A stretch of DNA of 64,000 nt. Source: Acidobacteriota bacterium. GTDB taxonomy: Bacteria > Acidobacteriota > Terriglobia > Acidiferrales > UBA7541. The first letter of the stretch is position 1. Every line of letters begins with the position of its first letter. Of the stretch, positions 44,131 through 54,940 are shown one piece after another. The position numbers and the translations under genes were made by a program. The notes beneath the pieces were generated by a model. It had not been told where the DNA came from and did no database searches. It worked only from the letters and a program-made list of their open reading frames with translations. The DNA lies in the NCBI GenBank assembly GCA_013289835.1, contig JABCZG010000022.1:1-64000 (forward strand), read 5' to 3'.

Positions 44131-45483
44131 CTAGTGATCTGCTTTCTGTGTGAACAGCTGCAAATTTTCCGCCTTCCAACGCATCGCGTCATGAATGCGA
44201 TTCCGTCCACTGGGATGATCAAAGAAAATCCACTCTTCGACCGGACCAGGATTCATCTTGCGATACTCGCCCAGGTGGATCGCGGCTTGCGCAAAGCCGT
44301 CCGGCTGCCGGCTGGCGTTCAAACCGTACATATCGGCTTCATGCTCGGTCGTGCGCACATGCGTATTCAGGAACGGCGTGTACACAAATCCCAGGAGCGA
44401 TCCCAAAAGAAAAACAAGCGGGATCACCGCCGTGTCTCCAATTCCCCGCACCTGCCAGCGCGCTCCCCAGCGTGCGAGGCACCCTTCCAGCGACCATCGC
44501 AAAAACGCGAAGAAAATCACAATGACCACCGAGTAGTACAAAATGTCCTTGGGGATGTGATGGAGAACGTAATGCCCCATCTCATGGCCCATGACCGCCT
44601 GAATCTCTTCCGGCGAGCCCCTTCGCAAAAGGTTGTCGTTCAGAGTGATTCGCATGGTATGGCCAAAGCCGCTGACGTTCGCGCTCATCCGCGTGGTCTG
44701 CCGCGATGCATCCACCTGATAGACCTTTTGCGCGGGAATGCCGTTCGCCCTCGCAAGACTCAAGATGGGCTGCGTGATCTTCGGATCATCCAGAACGGTG
44801 TATTTGTTGAGCAGCGGAAAAATGTAAACCGGCGCAATCATGATGAAAAAAGTGAAAAAGAAAATGGAAACGCCCGCGCCCCAGATCCACCACGTCCGCG
44901 GCAGCCGCCGGACGACACCAAAGAGCACCATCGACACAACGCCCCCGAGTATGAGGTTCACCACCAGAATGATGAGTTGGTCGCTGAGCCAGGGTCCAAA
45001 CGTCTGCGTCGCCAGTCCGTACTGCCGTTCCCGGAAAAATCCTTCGTATATCCCCAGCGGCGCCCCCAGGATCGTCGTAACGATCAAAAACTCCGTCCAG
45101 TAAATCAGTGTCTGCAACGGCTTGAAGCGCGTGATGCGTTCGGCGAAATTCCGCATCCCAGCCGACCATCCAAAATGCAGCACCATAAAATAAATGGCGA
45201 CTCCATACAGAAAATCCCAGAGGATCAGCCAGTAACCGCCCTCGAAGTACGCGTCCGAACGCGACCGCGCGCTCGCGGGAATCTGCGCCAAATACGCTTC
45301 GGTTGCGGCGTCCGCGTCAAAGTGGGCCGAGGGTTGCGCCGCAGCGGGCACTTGCACTAAGTCCGGCATCGCCGTGGTTGGTTTCTCTCCCGGGCCCGGC
45401 GTTTGCTGAGCGTGGAACGCGCTCGCGAACACCAGCATCGCGAGCACCGCCAGGCCAGCGAATTTCATTTTCCGACAGTTCAT
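44131..45483 (-). CDS. M48 family Ste24-like membrane metalloprotease
   Basis: 450 residues. Signal or first membrane segment, an Ala/Pro-rich linker, then about six membrane helices and the zinc motif VMGHEMGHYVLHH; a third ligand is the Glu in HEADMYGL. C-terminal end DHPSGRNRIHDAMRW matches the DHPS.xRI signature of CAAX-protease-1/Ste24-like enzymes. Likely role is membrane protein quality control in the envelope. AGGAGAAACG precedes the ATG. Confidence 0.92.
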   Translation of the reverse strand: MNCRKMKFAGLAVLAMLVFASAFHAQQTPGPGEKPTTAMPDLVQVPAAAQPSAHFDADAATEAYLAQIPASARSRSDAYFEGGYWLILWDFLYGVAIYFMVLHFGWSAGMRNFAERITRFKPLQTLIYWTEFLIVTTILGAPLGIYEGFFRERQYGLATQTFGPWLSDQLIILVVNLILGGVVSMVLFGVVRRLPRTWWIWGAGVSIFFFTFFIMIAPVYIFPLLNKYTVLDDPKITQPILSLARANGIPAQKVYQVDASRQTTRMSANVSGFGHTMRITLNDNLLRRGSPEEIQAVMGHEMGHYVLHHIPKDILYYSVVIVIFFAFLRWSLEGCLARWGARWQVRGIGDTAVIPLVFLLGSLLGFVYTPFLNTHVRTTEHEADMYGLNASRQPDGFAQAAIHLGEYRKMNPGPVEEWIFFDHPSGRNRIHDAMRWKAENLQLFTQKADH

Positions 45484-45630
45484 CGTTTCTCCTGTATCCC
45501 CGGTTTTCTGGAGAGTCTACATACCATCGCTCTCAGTCTCCGCAAATTTCGAGTATCCGGTTTCTTTCAGGGCTCCTGGCGCAATACGAGGCAAAGCCCG
45601 CAATAGTTTCCTGAAACGTTGCGAAATGCC

Positions 45631-46413
45631 CTACGGCTGGCCCAGCCGCCACGCTTCCTCGTGTTGCACTTCAACCATGAACAGCCCGTGAGGTGGGACC
45701 GTGGGACCGGACCTTGACCTATCCTTCAATTCATACAGACGATCGATGTCCGCCGGTGTCAGCTTGCCGCGGCCGACGTCCAGCAGCGTGCCAACCATCT
45801 TTCGAACCATGTAACGAAGGAACGACCGCCCGCGAACGGTGAAGTGCAGCTCTTCGTTGTCCGGCGTGCGTTCCAACTCCGTGGAATAAATCTCGCGTTC
45901 GGTGGCCCGCTCTTTATCGTCTTCCTCGGACCCCGTGGACGCCGCAAACGAAGCGAAATCGTGCGTCCCAACGAATCGCGCCGCCGCATCGCGCATAGCG
46001 TCTTCATCCAGCGGAAACGGATAGTACAAGACATAGCGCCAAAGCATGGGCGGCAGGACTCTGCCGCGATAAATCCGGTAGCGATACGTTTTTCCGCGCG
46101 CCGACCAGCGCGCATTGAAATCCGGACCAACTTCTTCCGACGCCGCAATTCGAATCGTGGGCGGAAGCAGCGCGTTCAGTGCTCGTTGAAAATCCTGCGC
46201 CGATAGCCCTGACTGCGTTCGAAAGCTCCCCACTTGCCCCAGCGCATGAACTCCCGCATCCGTGCGGCCCGCGCCATGCAACACTATTTTTTCCTGCGTC
46301 AGCCGCTGCAGCACATTGACGATCTCCCCTTGGATCGTGGGCTTCCCCGTCTGGATTTGCCAGCCGTGGAAACCAGTTCCGTCGTACGCGATGGTTAACT
46401 TGAAATAACGCAT
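45631..46413 (-). CDS. truA: tRNA pseudouridine(38-40) synthase TruA
   Basis: 260 residues. KLTIAYDGTGFHGWQIQ, the catalytic Asp in GAGRTDAGVHALGQV, LNALLPPTIRI, and RSFLRYMVRKMVGTLLDVG are TruA motifs. The enzyme makes pseudouridine in the anticodon arm of tRNAs. ATG at 46413 lies 17 bases after the pyrE stop, so they share a transcript. Confidence 0.96.
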   Translation of the reverse strand: MRYFKLTIAYDGTGFHGWQIQTGKPTIQGEIVNVLQRLTQEKIVLHGAGRTDAGVHALGQVGSFRTQSGLSAQDFQRALNALLPPTIRIAASEEVGPDFNARWSARGKTYRYRIYRGRVLPPMLWRYVLYYPFPLDEDAMRDAAARFVGTHDFASFAASTGSEEDDKERATEREIYSTELERTPDNEELHFTVRGRSFLRYMVRKMVGTLLDVGRGKLTPADIDRLYELKDRSRSGPTVPPHGLFMVEVQHEEAWRLGQP

Positions 46414-46430
46414 GCGGAAGGGGGTTCGGT

Positions 46431-47048
46431 CTACGAAGCGATCCGTGCGAAGCGGCTCCCAGGTTTGACTGCCGTGCTGCCCTGCCGGCAGAGCGGGCAA
46501 TCTTCCGGCTCGAAACTGGCGATGGGAAGCTGTATCAGTGATTGCGCTTCCACTTCAAATTCGATCTTGCCTCCGCTGCGGTCAATCAGCGCACCGGCGG
46601 CAACCACCCGCGCCCCCGCCTCTTCGACCACGCGTATGGCCTCTTGTGTCGAACCGCCCGTTGTCCAAACATCCTCGACAACTAAAACGTGCCGGTCAGG
46701 TGCGAGTGAAAATCCGCGGCGCAGCGTCATCATTCCGCTGGCGTCCCGCTCGACGAAAAGTGCCGGGACCCCACCGCCAATCGAGTTCTTTGCTTCCGGG
46801 AGCGCGCGGGCAACCTCTTGCCCAATAATCAGCCCTCCGATCGCCGGCGAAACCACTGCCTCGATCCGGGCGTCCGAAAAGAGCCCCGCCAGTGCCTGTC
46901 CCAGCTTCTCCGCAAAGCGCGGGTACTGCACCACCAGTGCGCATTGCACGTAAGTGCCGCTGTGCAGCCCGCTGGACAGTTCAAAGTGGCCGTGGCGAAT
47001 GGCCCCCGCGGACTCGAACATCTTCAGCAATTCTTCGCGTTTCAGCAT
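46431..47048 (-). CDS. pyrE: Orotate phosphoribosyltransferase
   Basis: 205 residues. Joins orotate and PRPP to make OMP in pyrimidine synthesis. PRPP-binding motif VLVVEDVWTTGGST, GHFELSSGLHSGTYVQC near the N-terminus, and the flexible-loop region ALFVERDASG. The C-terminus (EPEDCPLCRQGSTAVKPGS) carries a CxxC pair common in this subgroup. Co-transcribed with truA. Confidence 0.95.
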   Translation of the reverse strand: MLKREELLKMFESAGAIRHGHFELSSGLHSGTYVQCALVVQYPRFAEKLGQALAGLFSDARIEAVVSPAIGGLIIGQEVARALPEAKNSIGGGVPALFVERDASGMMTLRRGFSLAPDRHVLVVEDVWTTGGSTQEAIRVVEEAGARVVAAGALIDRSGGKIEFEVEAQSLIQLPIASFEPEDCPLCRQGSTAVKPGSRFARIAS

Positions 47049-47376
47049 GCGGCCCAGCTAACCGCTGGCAGCTCCTAAGCGTCGAAGTGTCAGCAGCCTA
47101 GCCGCCGTCTCACGCATTGTCAAGGAACAGTGCCCCTGCTAAACTTTCCCATCCGTTTCCGGACCAGGCCGGGGCCGTAGCAGTGGCTCTTCCGGCTGGC
47201 TTCCCTGATCGCTGTGGGGTGGTCGCGCATTGGGTTCGCACCGCAGCCTCAATCACCAGGCGTGCCTCAAAACCAGCCACTTGGATGAAACAAATTCCAT
47301 CGTTAGAGCGTTTTACAGAGTTGAGAACAAATAAAACGTCCCTTTGGGACAGAAATATCGAGGGGTGAAGACAATT
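47049..47376. other. Divergent intergenic region between pyrE and the TolC-family gene
   Basis: 328 bases. GTCCC-TTT-GGGAC (about 47338-47350) is a small hairpin just before the ribosome site of the TolC-like gene. Otherwise nothing is recognised. Confidence 0.4.
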
Positions 47377-49452
47377 ATGACAACTCTCTGGGGGACCACC
47401 AGGCGTTTCATCCGGCGGACCACAGCGCAGCGCCTCCGTATGTGCCACGCCAAGCCTCTTCTGGCCGCTTTCCTGGCTGCTTTGCTTGTCGCCGGGCCCA
47501 TCTCCCCGGCCTTCGCGCAAAATCCTCCGTCCAATTCTGCCCCTGAACCCAAGGAGTCCACAATCGCTCCGGTCTCTTCGCTGGGGCTCGGCAAACACAA
47601 TTTTTCCAAGGGTCCAAGCGCCTTTCCGAACATCCTTAAGCCGTATCAGTCCATCCACGTCGAGCCGTCGGTGCTCACCAATTCTCCGCGCATTGACCAG
47701 CTCGTCCAAGACGGCAAACTACAAATCAGCCTTCAGGACGCTGTCGAACTCGCCTTGGAGAACAGCTTGGACATCGCCGTGCAGCGCTATTACCCATGGA
47801 TCGCGGACGACAGCATCCTCAAAGCCAATTCCGGCGCTTTTGGCTATGGCACTCCGGGGGCGGCCATCGCTGGTTCGTCAGCAAGCATCAACCCATTTGC
47901 CCTCACCATCGTGACGTACGATCCGCTGATCTTTAGCACCATATCGGTCGCCGACATCTCCACGCCCATCAACAACCCTTTCCTTTCCGGTACAGGCACA
48001 GCCGCCCTCACTGGTCTTATTTCGCACTCCACGCAGTTCAACAACCAGTACTCGCAGACGTTCGAGACCGGCACGAACATCACCGTGAGCTGGAATAACA
48101 CGCGCAGTTCCTCTTCTGCCGCCAACTTTTTCAACCCAGCCGTTAGCTCTACGCTTTCCTTCTCTTTTACCCAACCGCTCTTGAACGGCTTCGGCCTCGC
48201 CGTCGGCACCCGCAACATCCGCATCGCGAAGAACAACCGCAAAATTGCCGACTGGGCTTTCGCGCAGCAGGCCATTACCACTATCACGAACACCATCACC
48301 GATTATTGGGAGTTGGTCTACGCACGTGAGAACGTCCGCGTGAATCAGCAAGCCGTCACCGTTTCCGAAAAGCTCTACAACGACAACAAGAAGCAGCTGG
48401 AGATCGGCAGCATGGCGCCGCTGGACGTGACTCGCGCGGAATCCGAACTCGCCACCGACCGCCAGAATCTCATCGTCGCCCAGACTGTGCAGTTGCAGGA
48501 TGAACAGATTCTGAAGAACGCCATTTCCAAGGACCCGCTGGCCGCCAATCTGATCAACGTCGAAATTATTCCCACGGATCAACCGAAGCAGCCGGCGGCC
48601 ATCGAGACAGCCTCCTTCGAAGAATCCGTCAAGGAAGCCTTCGACAAGCGCCCCGACCTTCAGGAGCAGCTTCTGAATCTGAAGAACGCCGGAATTGACG
48701 TGCAGGCCACCCGCAACGCTTTGCTCCCGACACTCGCCGTCGGCGGCTTTTACCAATCCACGGGATTGGCCGGCAATCAGGTAACGTCCACAACCACAAC
48801 CGTTGCCGGCACGCCGGTCGTCGACGCCGCCGGAAATCCGGTTCCGGGCTTGTTTCTACCCGCACCGCAGGTTACGCCGACTGGCACAACACAGGCGGGA
48901 TTCACGACCGCACAGAGCCAGATCTTCCATAACCAATTTCCGGAATACGCGGCTCAATTGACACTGACTCTCCCGTTGCGCAACCGCTCCGCCGAAGCCG
49001 ACAATGCTCGCTCGCTTCTCGTTCAGCGCCAGCTCGAAACGCAAATGCAGCAGCTCAAAAATGCCGCCCTCCTCGATGTGCGCAACACCTACATCGCGTT
49101 GACACAGGACCGCGCTCAGGTCGCCGCCGCCAGCAAGGCGCGCGAACTCCAACAGCAAACCTTCGATGCCGAACAGAAAAAGTATCAGCTCGGCGCCTCC
49201 ACCGTTTATCTCGTCATTCAGACCCAACGCGACCTCATCTCCGCCCAAGGCACCGAACTGCGTGCCCTGGCCAATCTGGAAGAGGCCAAGGCCAATTATG
49301 AACGCGCCCTGGGACGCACCTTGGAAGTCAATCGCGTGAGCATCGCCGACGCCAAGAGTGGCGAAGTCGAGCGCCAGACGCTCATCCCCGGAACTTTGCA
49401 CGGTCACGTCGTTGGCACGGAGAGACTCTTCTCCGACGCAGGCCAGAAATAA
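47377..49452 (+). CDS. TolC family outer membrane protein
   Basis: 691 residues. A basic N-terminus, signal peptide (PLLAAFLAALLVAGPISPAFA), then outer membrane efflux protein repeats: QISLQDAVELALENSLDIA, a beta-barrel region with many Ser/Asn, long coiled-coil helices (TDYWELVYARENVRVNQQAV; RQLETQMQQLKNAALLDVRN), and the C-terminal EEAKANYERALGRTLEV. It is the channel of a tripartite efflux or type I secretion system; the inner-membrane partners are not in the window. Longer than classical TolC. Followed by a terminator. Confidence 0.92.
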   Translation: MTTLWGTTRRFIRRTTAQRLRMCHAKPLLAAFLAALLVAGPISPAFAQNPPSNSAPEPKESTIAPVSSLGLGKHNFSKGPSAFPNILKPYQSIHVEPSVLTNSPRIDQLVQDGKLQISLQDAVELALENSLDIAVQRYYPWIADDSILKANSGAFGYGTPGAAIAGSSASINPFALTIVTYDPLIFSTISVADISTPINNPFLSGTGTAALTGLISHSTQFNNQYSQTFETGTNITVSWNNTRSSSSAANFFNPAVSSTLSFSFTQPLLNGFGLAVGTRNIRIAKNNRKIADWAFAQQAITTITNTITDYWELVYARENVRVNQQAVTVSEKLYNDNKKQLEIGSMAPLDVTRAESELATDRQNLIVAQTVQLQDEQILKNAISKDPLAANLINVEIIPTDQPKQPAAIETASFEESVKEAFDKRPDLQEQLLNLKNAGIDVQATRNALLPTLAVGGFYQSTGLAGNQVTSTTTTVAGTPVVDAAGNPVPGLFLPAPQVTPTGTTQAGFTTAQSQIFHNQFPEYAAQLTLTLPLRNRSAEADNARSLLVQRQLETQMQQLKNAALLDVRNTYIALTQDRAQVAAASKARELQQQTFDAEQKKYQLGASTVYLVIQTQRDLISAQGTELRALANLEEAKANYERALGRTLEVNRVSIADAKSGEVERQTLIPGTLHGHVVGTERLFSDAGQK

Positions 49453-49474
49453 TCGAGCGCGTATCCTGCTCGAG

Positions 49475-49508
49475 CCGGCCCGGACGCTCAGTTTCGGGCC
49501 GGTTTTTT
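49475..49508 (+). terminator. Rho-independent terminator of the TolC-family gene
   Basis: CCGGCCCG, 12-base loop, CGGGCCGG, then TTTTTT; starts 23 bases after the stop. Confidence 0.9.
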
Positions 49509-49647
49509 GTTTGCGTCCGATCTTTCGTGTTTCCCTCTTCCATGCTGCGCTGCCAGCCAACGCTTGCCCCTCCCCATCCTTTCGAATAGCATTAACTTTG
49601 TACCGATTCGAATCGCCGTTTGAGCTTTTCCCCGGGAGCGACGCCGC

Positions 49648-51366
<1,719 letters not shown>

Positions 51367-51369
51367 CTC

Positions 51370-51771
51370 ATGCCCGAAAAGAAAATCAGAGTCCTAATCG
51401 CCAAGCCCGGCCTCGACGGCCACGACCGCGGCGCCAAAGTCATCGCGCGCGCCCTCCGCGACGCTGGCATGGAAGTGATCTACACCGGCCTCCGCCAGAC
51501 CCCGGAGATGATCGCCTCCGCCGCCATTCAAGAAGACGTTGACGTCATCGGCCTCTCCATTCTCTCCGGCGCCCACAACACCATCTGCCCGCAACTCATG
51601 AAACTCCTCCACGACAAAGGCATGACCGATGTCACCGTCCTCATCGGCGGCATCATCCCCGCCGCCGACATTCCCGCCCTGAAACAATCCGGCATCGCCG
51701 AAGTCTTCCTCCCCGGAACTTCCACGCAGGACATTGTCGAATTCATCCACAAACGCATCCCGCGCCAGTAG
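51370..51771 (+). CDS. B12-binding small subunit of the acyl-CoA mutase
   Basis: 133 residues: cobalamin-binding domain with DGHDRGAKVIARAL (the His that displaces dimethylbenzimidazole), SILSGAHNT and IGGIIPAADIPALKQSG. Its size fits IcmB-type partners. It begins 3 bases after the large subunit stop, so both chains are made together. Confidence 0.94.
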   Translation: MPEKKIRVLIAKPGLDGHDRGAKVIARALRDAGMEVIYTGLRQTPEMIASAAIQEDVDVIGLSILSGAHNTICPQLMKLLHDKGMTDVTVLIGGIIPAADIPALKQSGIAEVFLPGTSTQDIVEFIHKRIPRQ

Positions 51772-51792
51772 TAACCTCCGCTCCACTCAAAT

Positions 51793-52887
51793 TCACTTCT
51801 TCCCGCTCGTGTTCCGTTCCCGGTAAACCTTCCGCATATCACGATTGATATGTTTGATCCGCTGCTTCGCTTCCACCCGCGCCTCCGGATCCACTTTCCG
51901 TCTCAAGAATTCCTGTTCCTTCAGAAGTTTGCGCTGACTCTCCAGCCGCGCTTGGTCCAGCGTTCCCGCTCCCACCGCCGCGCGTATCGCGCATCCCGGT
52001 TCCGCTTCATGTTTGCAGTCGCCGAACCGGCACTGCGCCGCCAGCAAATCAATATCCGCGAAAACTTCGGCGAGCCCCTCCTCCGCGTCCCACAACTGCA
52101 CTTCCCGCAGCCCCGGCGTATCCATCAGCAGCGCGCCACCCGGCAGAACAAATAGCTCCCGCACCGTCGTGGTGTGCCGCCCGCGGCTATCTCCTTCTCG
52201 CACAGCCTGAACCTCCTGCCGCGATTCCTCCAGAAGCCGGTTAGCCACCGTAGACTTCCCCACTCCCGAAGAGCCCAGCAGCACAAACGTTTGCCCCGGC
52301 GTGAGCATTTTCTCTAGTTCTTCGAATCCCTCCCCTGTCCTGGCGCTGATGAGATACACCGGCGCGCCCAGCGCCACGCGTTCTATCTCTGCCGCCCGTG
52401 CCAGCGGATCAGCGCACGCATCCGCCTTGTTCAACACCAGCGCCGGTTTCGCCCCGGACTCCCAACACTGCGCAAGGTATCGCTCCATGCGCCGTGGATT
52501 GAAATCGCCATCCAGCGCGGACACCAGCAAAGCTGTGTCCACATTTGCGGCGATCACTTGTTCCTCCACCTTCTTTCCCGGCGATTTGCGCACAAACCGG
52601 CTGCGCCTCGGCAATACTTCGAGAATGAGCGCGGACTTTTCCCCATCGCGAATTTCGACCGCCACCCAATCGCCTACAGCGGGCCATTCGGCATCCGCGT
52701 CCGCCGCCAGCCGCAGTTTGCCGCTTGCTTCCGCCCAACATTCTGCAAACCCTCCCGCCACCCGCCAGAATCCGCGTTGCTGCGCAATCACTCGTGCCGG
52801 CACGGCGCCGTCTACCGCTCCATCGTGCCAGATCGCATCAAAGTACGAATTCCATCCCCATCGAAAATTCGCTTGAAAATCAGCCAC
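51793..52887 (-). CDS. rsgA: Ribosome small subunit-dependent GTPase A
   Basis: 364 residues, circularly permuted GTPase that helps 30S maturation. N-terminal OB-fold, then G-motifs in permuted order: LNKADA (G4), SARTGEG (G5), GSSGVGKST (G1) and MDTPGLRE (G3); C-terminal zinc site CRFGDCKHEAEPGC and a basic tail. GTG at 52887 has GGGAGGA upstream and is preferred over the TTG at 52917. Confidence 0.94.
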   Translation of the reverse strand: MADFQANFRWGWNSYFDAIWHDGAVDGAVPARVIAQQRGFWRVAGGFAECWAEASGKLRLAADADAEWPAVGDWVAVEIRDGEKSALILEVLPRRSRFVRKSPGKKVEEQVIAANVDTALLVSALDGDFNPRRMERYLAQCWESGAKPALVLNKADACADPLARAAEIERVALGAPVYLISARTGEGFEELEKMLTPGQTFVLLGSSGVGKSTVANRLLEESRQEVQAVREGDSRGRHTTTVRELFVLPGGALLMDTPGLREVQLWDAEEGLAEVFADIDLLAAQCRFGDCKHEAEPGCAIRAAVGAGTLDQARLESQRKLLKEQEFLRRKVDPEARVEAKQRIKHINRDMRKVYRERNTSGKK

Positions 52888-53125
52888 TGGAAATCCTCCC
52901 GCAGCCTGACACAACACACGGCTGCCGCTCGTGCTAATTCAAAACATCACGAACTGTGTTGGATCAAAAGAGCGGGAGGGAGGGACTCGGCTAAAACAAA
53001 CGATCCGCGGAGGCACACCCGCCGGCATGAACTTTGCTCATGGTTCGCACAGGCGCCTCCTCGGTTGAAATAAGCAGCTTCCCAAGCATCACGGAACTGC
53101 TCACGCGGAGATCGTAGCAATCGAG

Positions 53126-54685
53126 TCAGTCTCCGTCAACCCTTCCTCCAAGCGTCAGATTGGCGCCAGCCCGTACTGGATGGCCGTGCCAAGCCGTGAA
53201 AGCCTCTCTGACCAGACTGAAAATCGTCCGCCGATTCTGGTAAATCAATTTCAGCCACGCCAAAGGCCCCATCTGCGGAAAATAAATTCCACGGAAACAC
53301 ATTCGAGCGATAAAAATATTGATCCGGTACCCCACCGGCTTGTCCCTCAACGATTCGACCGCTTGCGCCATGGCCTCCGGGCTGTACGCGCTGGCCCATC
53401 CGGCCTTCACCTCGGCGTGCGCTTCCGCGATGCTCATCCTTAGTGGAGTGTGTGCCATCTCAAACGGAATGAACTTTTGCCAGTGCTTCGGCCGCGTCAG
53501 CCTCCCAGCGGCCTCCAGTCGTTTGTAAAGCGGCGTCGCCGGCAAGGGCGTCAGCAAGCCAAAGATCGGTAAGCCTGCGGGCCAAGTCCGGATCTCCTTC
53601 AACGTTCTCTCCGCGACGCCCACCGTGTCGTTGTCCATGCCGAAAATAAAGGACGTAATCGCATACACGTTCCGCAGAGCAAGCCTCTGTAGCACCGCGG
53701 CATACTCCCCCGGCTTGTTGAAACCCTTATTCACGTCGGCGAGATTCGCGGGATCAATCGACTCCATGCCGATGAAGACCCACTTCCCACCGGAGGCCGC
53801 GATCAGGTCCACGAGTTCCTCATCGCGCAGAAGATTGGCACTGATCTGCGCCACCCAGTGCACCTGCGCGCCCGCCGCGATGATGTCGCGCAGCAGCGAT
53901 TTCGTGCGCTTGATATTGATCGCAAAATTATCGTCAATGAAGAAGACGGCAATCTGTCCGCCCTCGCTTTTGGCACGAGCTTTCAAAAGCAGAAGTTCAT
54001 TCACGACGCTTTCATTGGTGCGAAAACGGACGGAGTCCCCAAAAAATCCCGTGACCGTGCAGAACTCGCACCCATACGGGCAGCCGCGCCCAGACTCCAT
54101 CGGAATAATTCGAAAAGTACCCCAGCCATCCCCGATTTTCTGCAGCGTGCGCGCCGCCATTTTCGGAACCAAATTAAATTGGTTCAGATTGATCTTGTCC
54201 CAGGGAATTACGGGATATTTCTTCAGGCTTGGCTTGCTCTCCTGCCCAAATGCATCCACGGGAGCATAAACATCCTTGAGCTGGCCGCGCGCGGCATCCT
54301 CCACTATCCTGGGCCAGGTTTCATCCGCTTCTCCGAGCGCCACCGCATCCGCGTGCCGCAGCCCTCCGTCTCGGCCGAGCGCTTCGTCAGCCTCCTCCGT
54401 AACGTGCGGCCCACCCATGACCACCGGAACGCCCACGGCGCGGATTGCGTCGGCCATGCGGTACGCCTTTGCGATCATCCGCGTCATCGCCCCAATCCCC
54501 ACCAGCCCGATGTTGTGCTCCCGCACATAGCTCGCGATTCCGGCTTCATCCATCGGCTGCGCATTGCCATCGATCAGCACCACTTCGTGCCCTTCCGGAG
54601 TCAACGCTTGCAGCAGAAACATCCACAGATGCGGCATAAAGTTGCGTGTAACCCCATTGTCCGGGTTGTAAAGCAGAATTTTCAT
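53126..54685 (-). CDS. B12-binding domain radical SAM protein
   Basis: 519 residues. N-terminal B12-binding (Rossmann-like) domain (about 1-130: GHEVVLIDGNAQPMDEAG, VPVVMGGPHVTEEADEAL), then a radical SAM domain with the cluster motif SGRGCPYGCEFCTVTGFFGD, and a C-terminal helical domain (DUF4070-like). Such enzymes methylate or rearrange unactivated carbons, for example in hopanoids or peptides; substrate unknown. A 24-bp perfect palindrome lies about 170 bases upstream. Confidence 0.9.
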   Translation of the reverse strand: MKILLYNPDNGVTRNFMPHLWMFLLQALTPEGHEVVLIDGNAQPMDEAGIASYVREHNIGLVGIGAMTRMIAKAYRMADAIRAVGVPVVMGGPHVTEEADEALGRDGGLRHADAVALGEADETWPRIVEDAARGQLKDVYAPVDAFGQESKPSLKKYPVIPWDKINLNQFNLVPKMAARTLQKIGDGWGTFRIIPMESGRGCPYGCEFCTVTGFFGDSVRFRTNESVVNELLLLKARAKSEGGQIAVFFIDDNFAINIKRTKSLLRDIIAAGAQVHWVAQISANLLRDEELVDLIAASGGKWVFIGMESIDPANLADVNKGFNKPGEYAAVLQRLALRNVYAITSFIFGMDNDTVGVAERTLKEIRTWPAGLPIFGLLTPLPATPLYKRLEAAGRLTRPKHWQKFIPFEMAHTPLRMSIAEAHAEVKAGWASAYSPEAMAQAVESLRDKPVGYRINIFIARMCFRGIYFPQMGPLAWLKLIYQNRRTIFSLVREAFTAWHGHPVRAGANLTLGGRVDGD

Positions 54686-54856
54686 CCGTTCGTCTCCATC
54701 CCGGTGGCCGTTTCCTCGGTGCTGAACAGACCAAGGCCACTCCCCGGTGTCGGTTCATCAGCAGTTTGTCGAACGGGCACAACAAGACCCTAGGAACCGT
54801 TTTTAAGCGCACCACGGTCCCCTGCCTTGGAGGAGATTATTTTGAAGTTTCTATTA

Positions 54857-54880
54857 AAACTGTTCAATATTGAACAGTTT
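54857..54880. promoter_or_regulatory. Perfect 24-bp palindrome, possible operator
   Basis: Each half is AAACTGTTCAAT, with no spacer. It lies between the M16 peptidase stop (54941) and the radical SAM start (54685), which are both on the minus strand, so it may be an operator of the radical SAM gene. GGAGGAGATTATTTTG next to it (54829) is a ribosome-site-like run on the other strand with no gene. Confidence 0.5.
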
Positions 54881-54940
54881 GTCTCAAACGCTATCTTTCA
54901 TCGTTTTCTGCGGATTCGTCACCAACTCTGGTTCCGACAA

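Noticed and set aside
43675..45360. 561-codon open frame on the plus strand opposite ALDH and the M48 protease
   Set aside because: Spans two real minus-strand genes; composition is Arg/His-rich as in an antisense frame.
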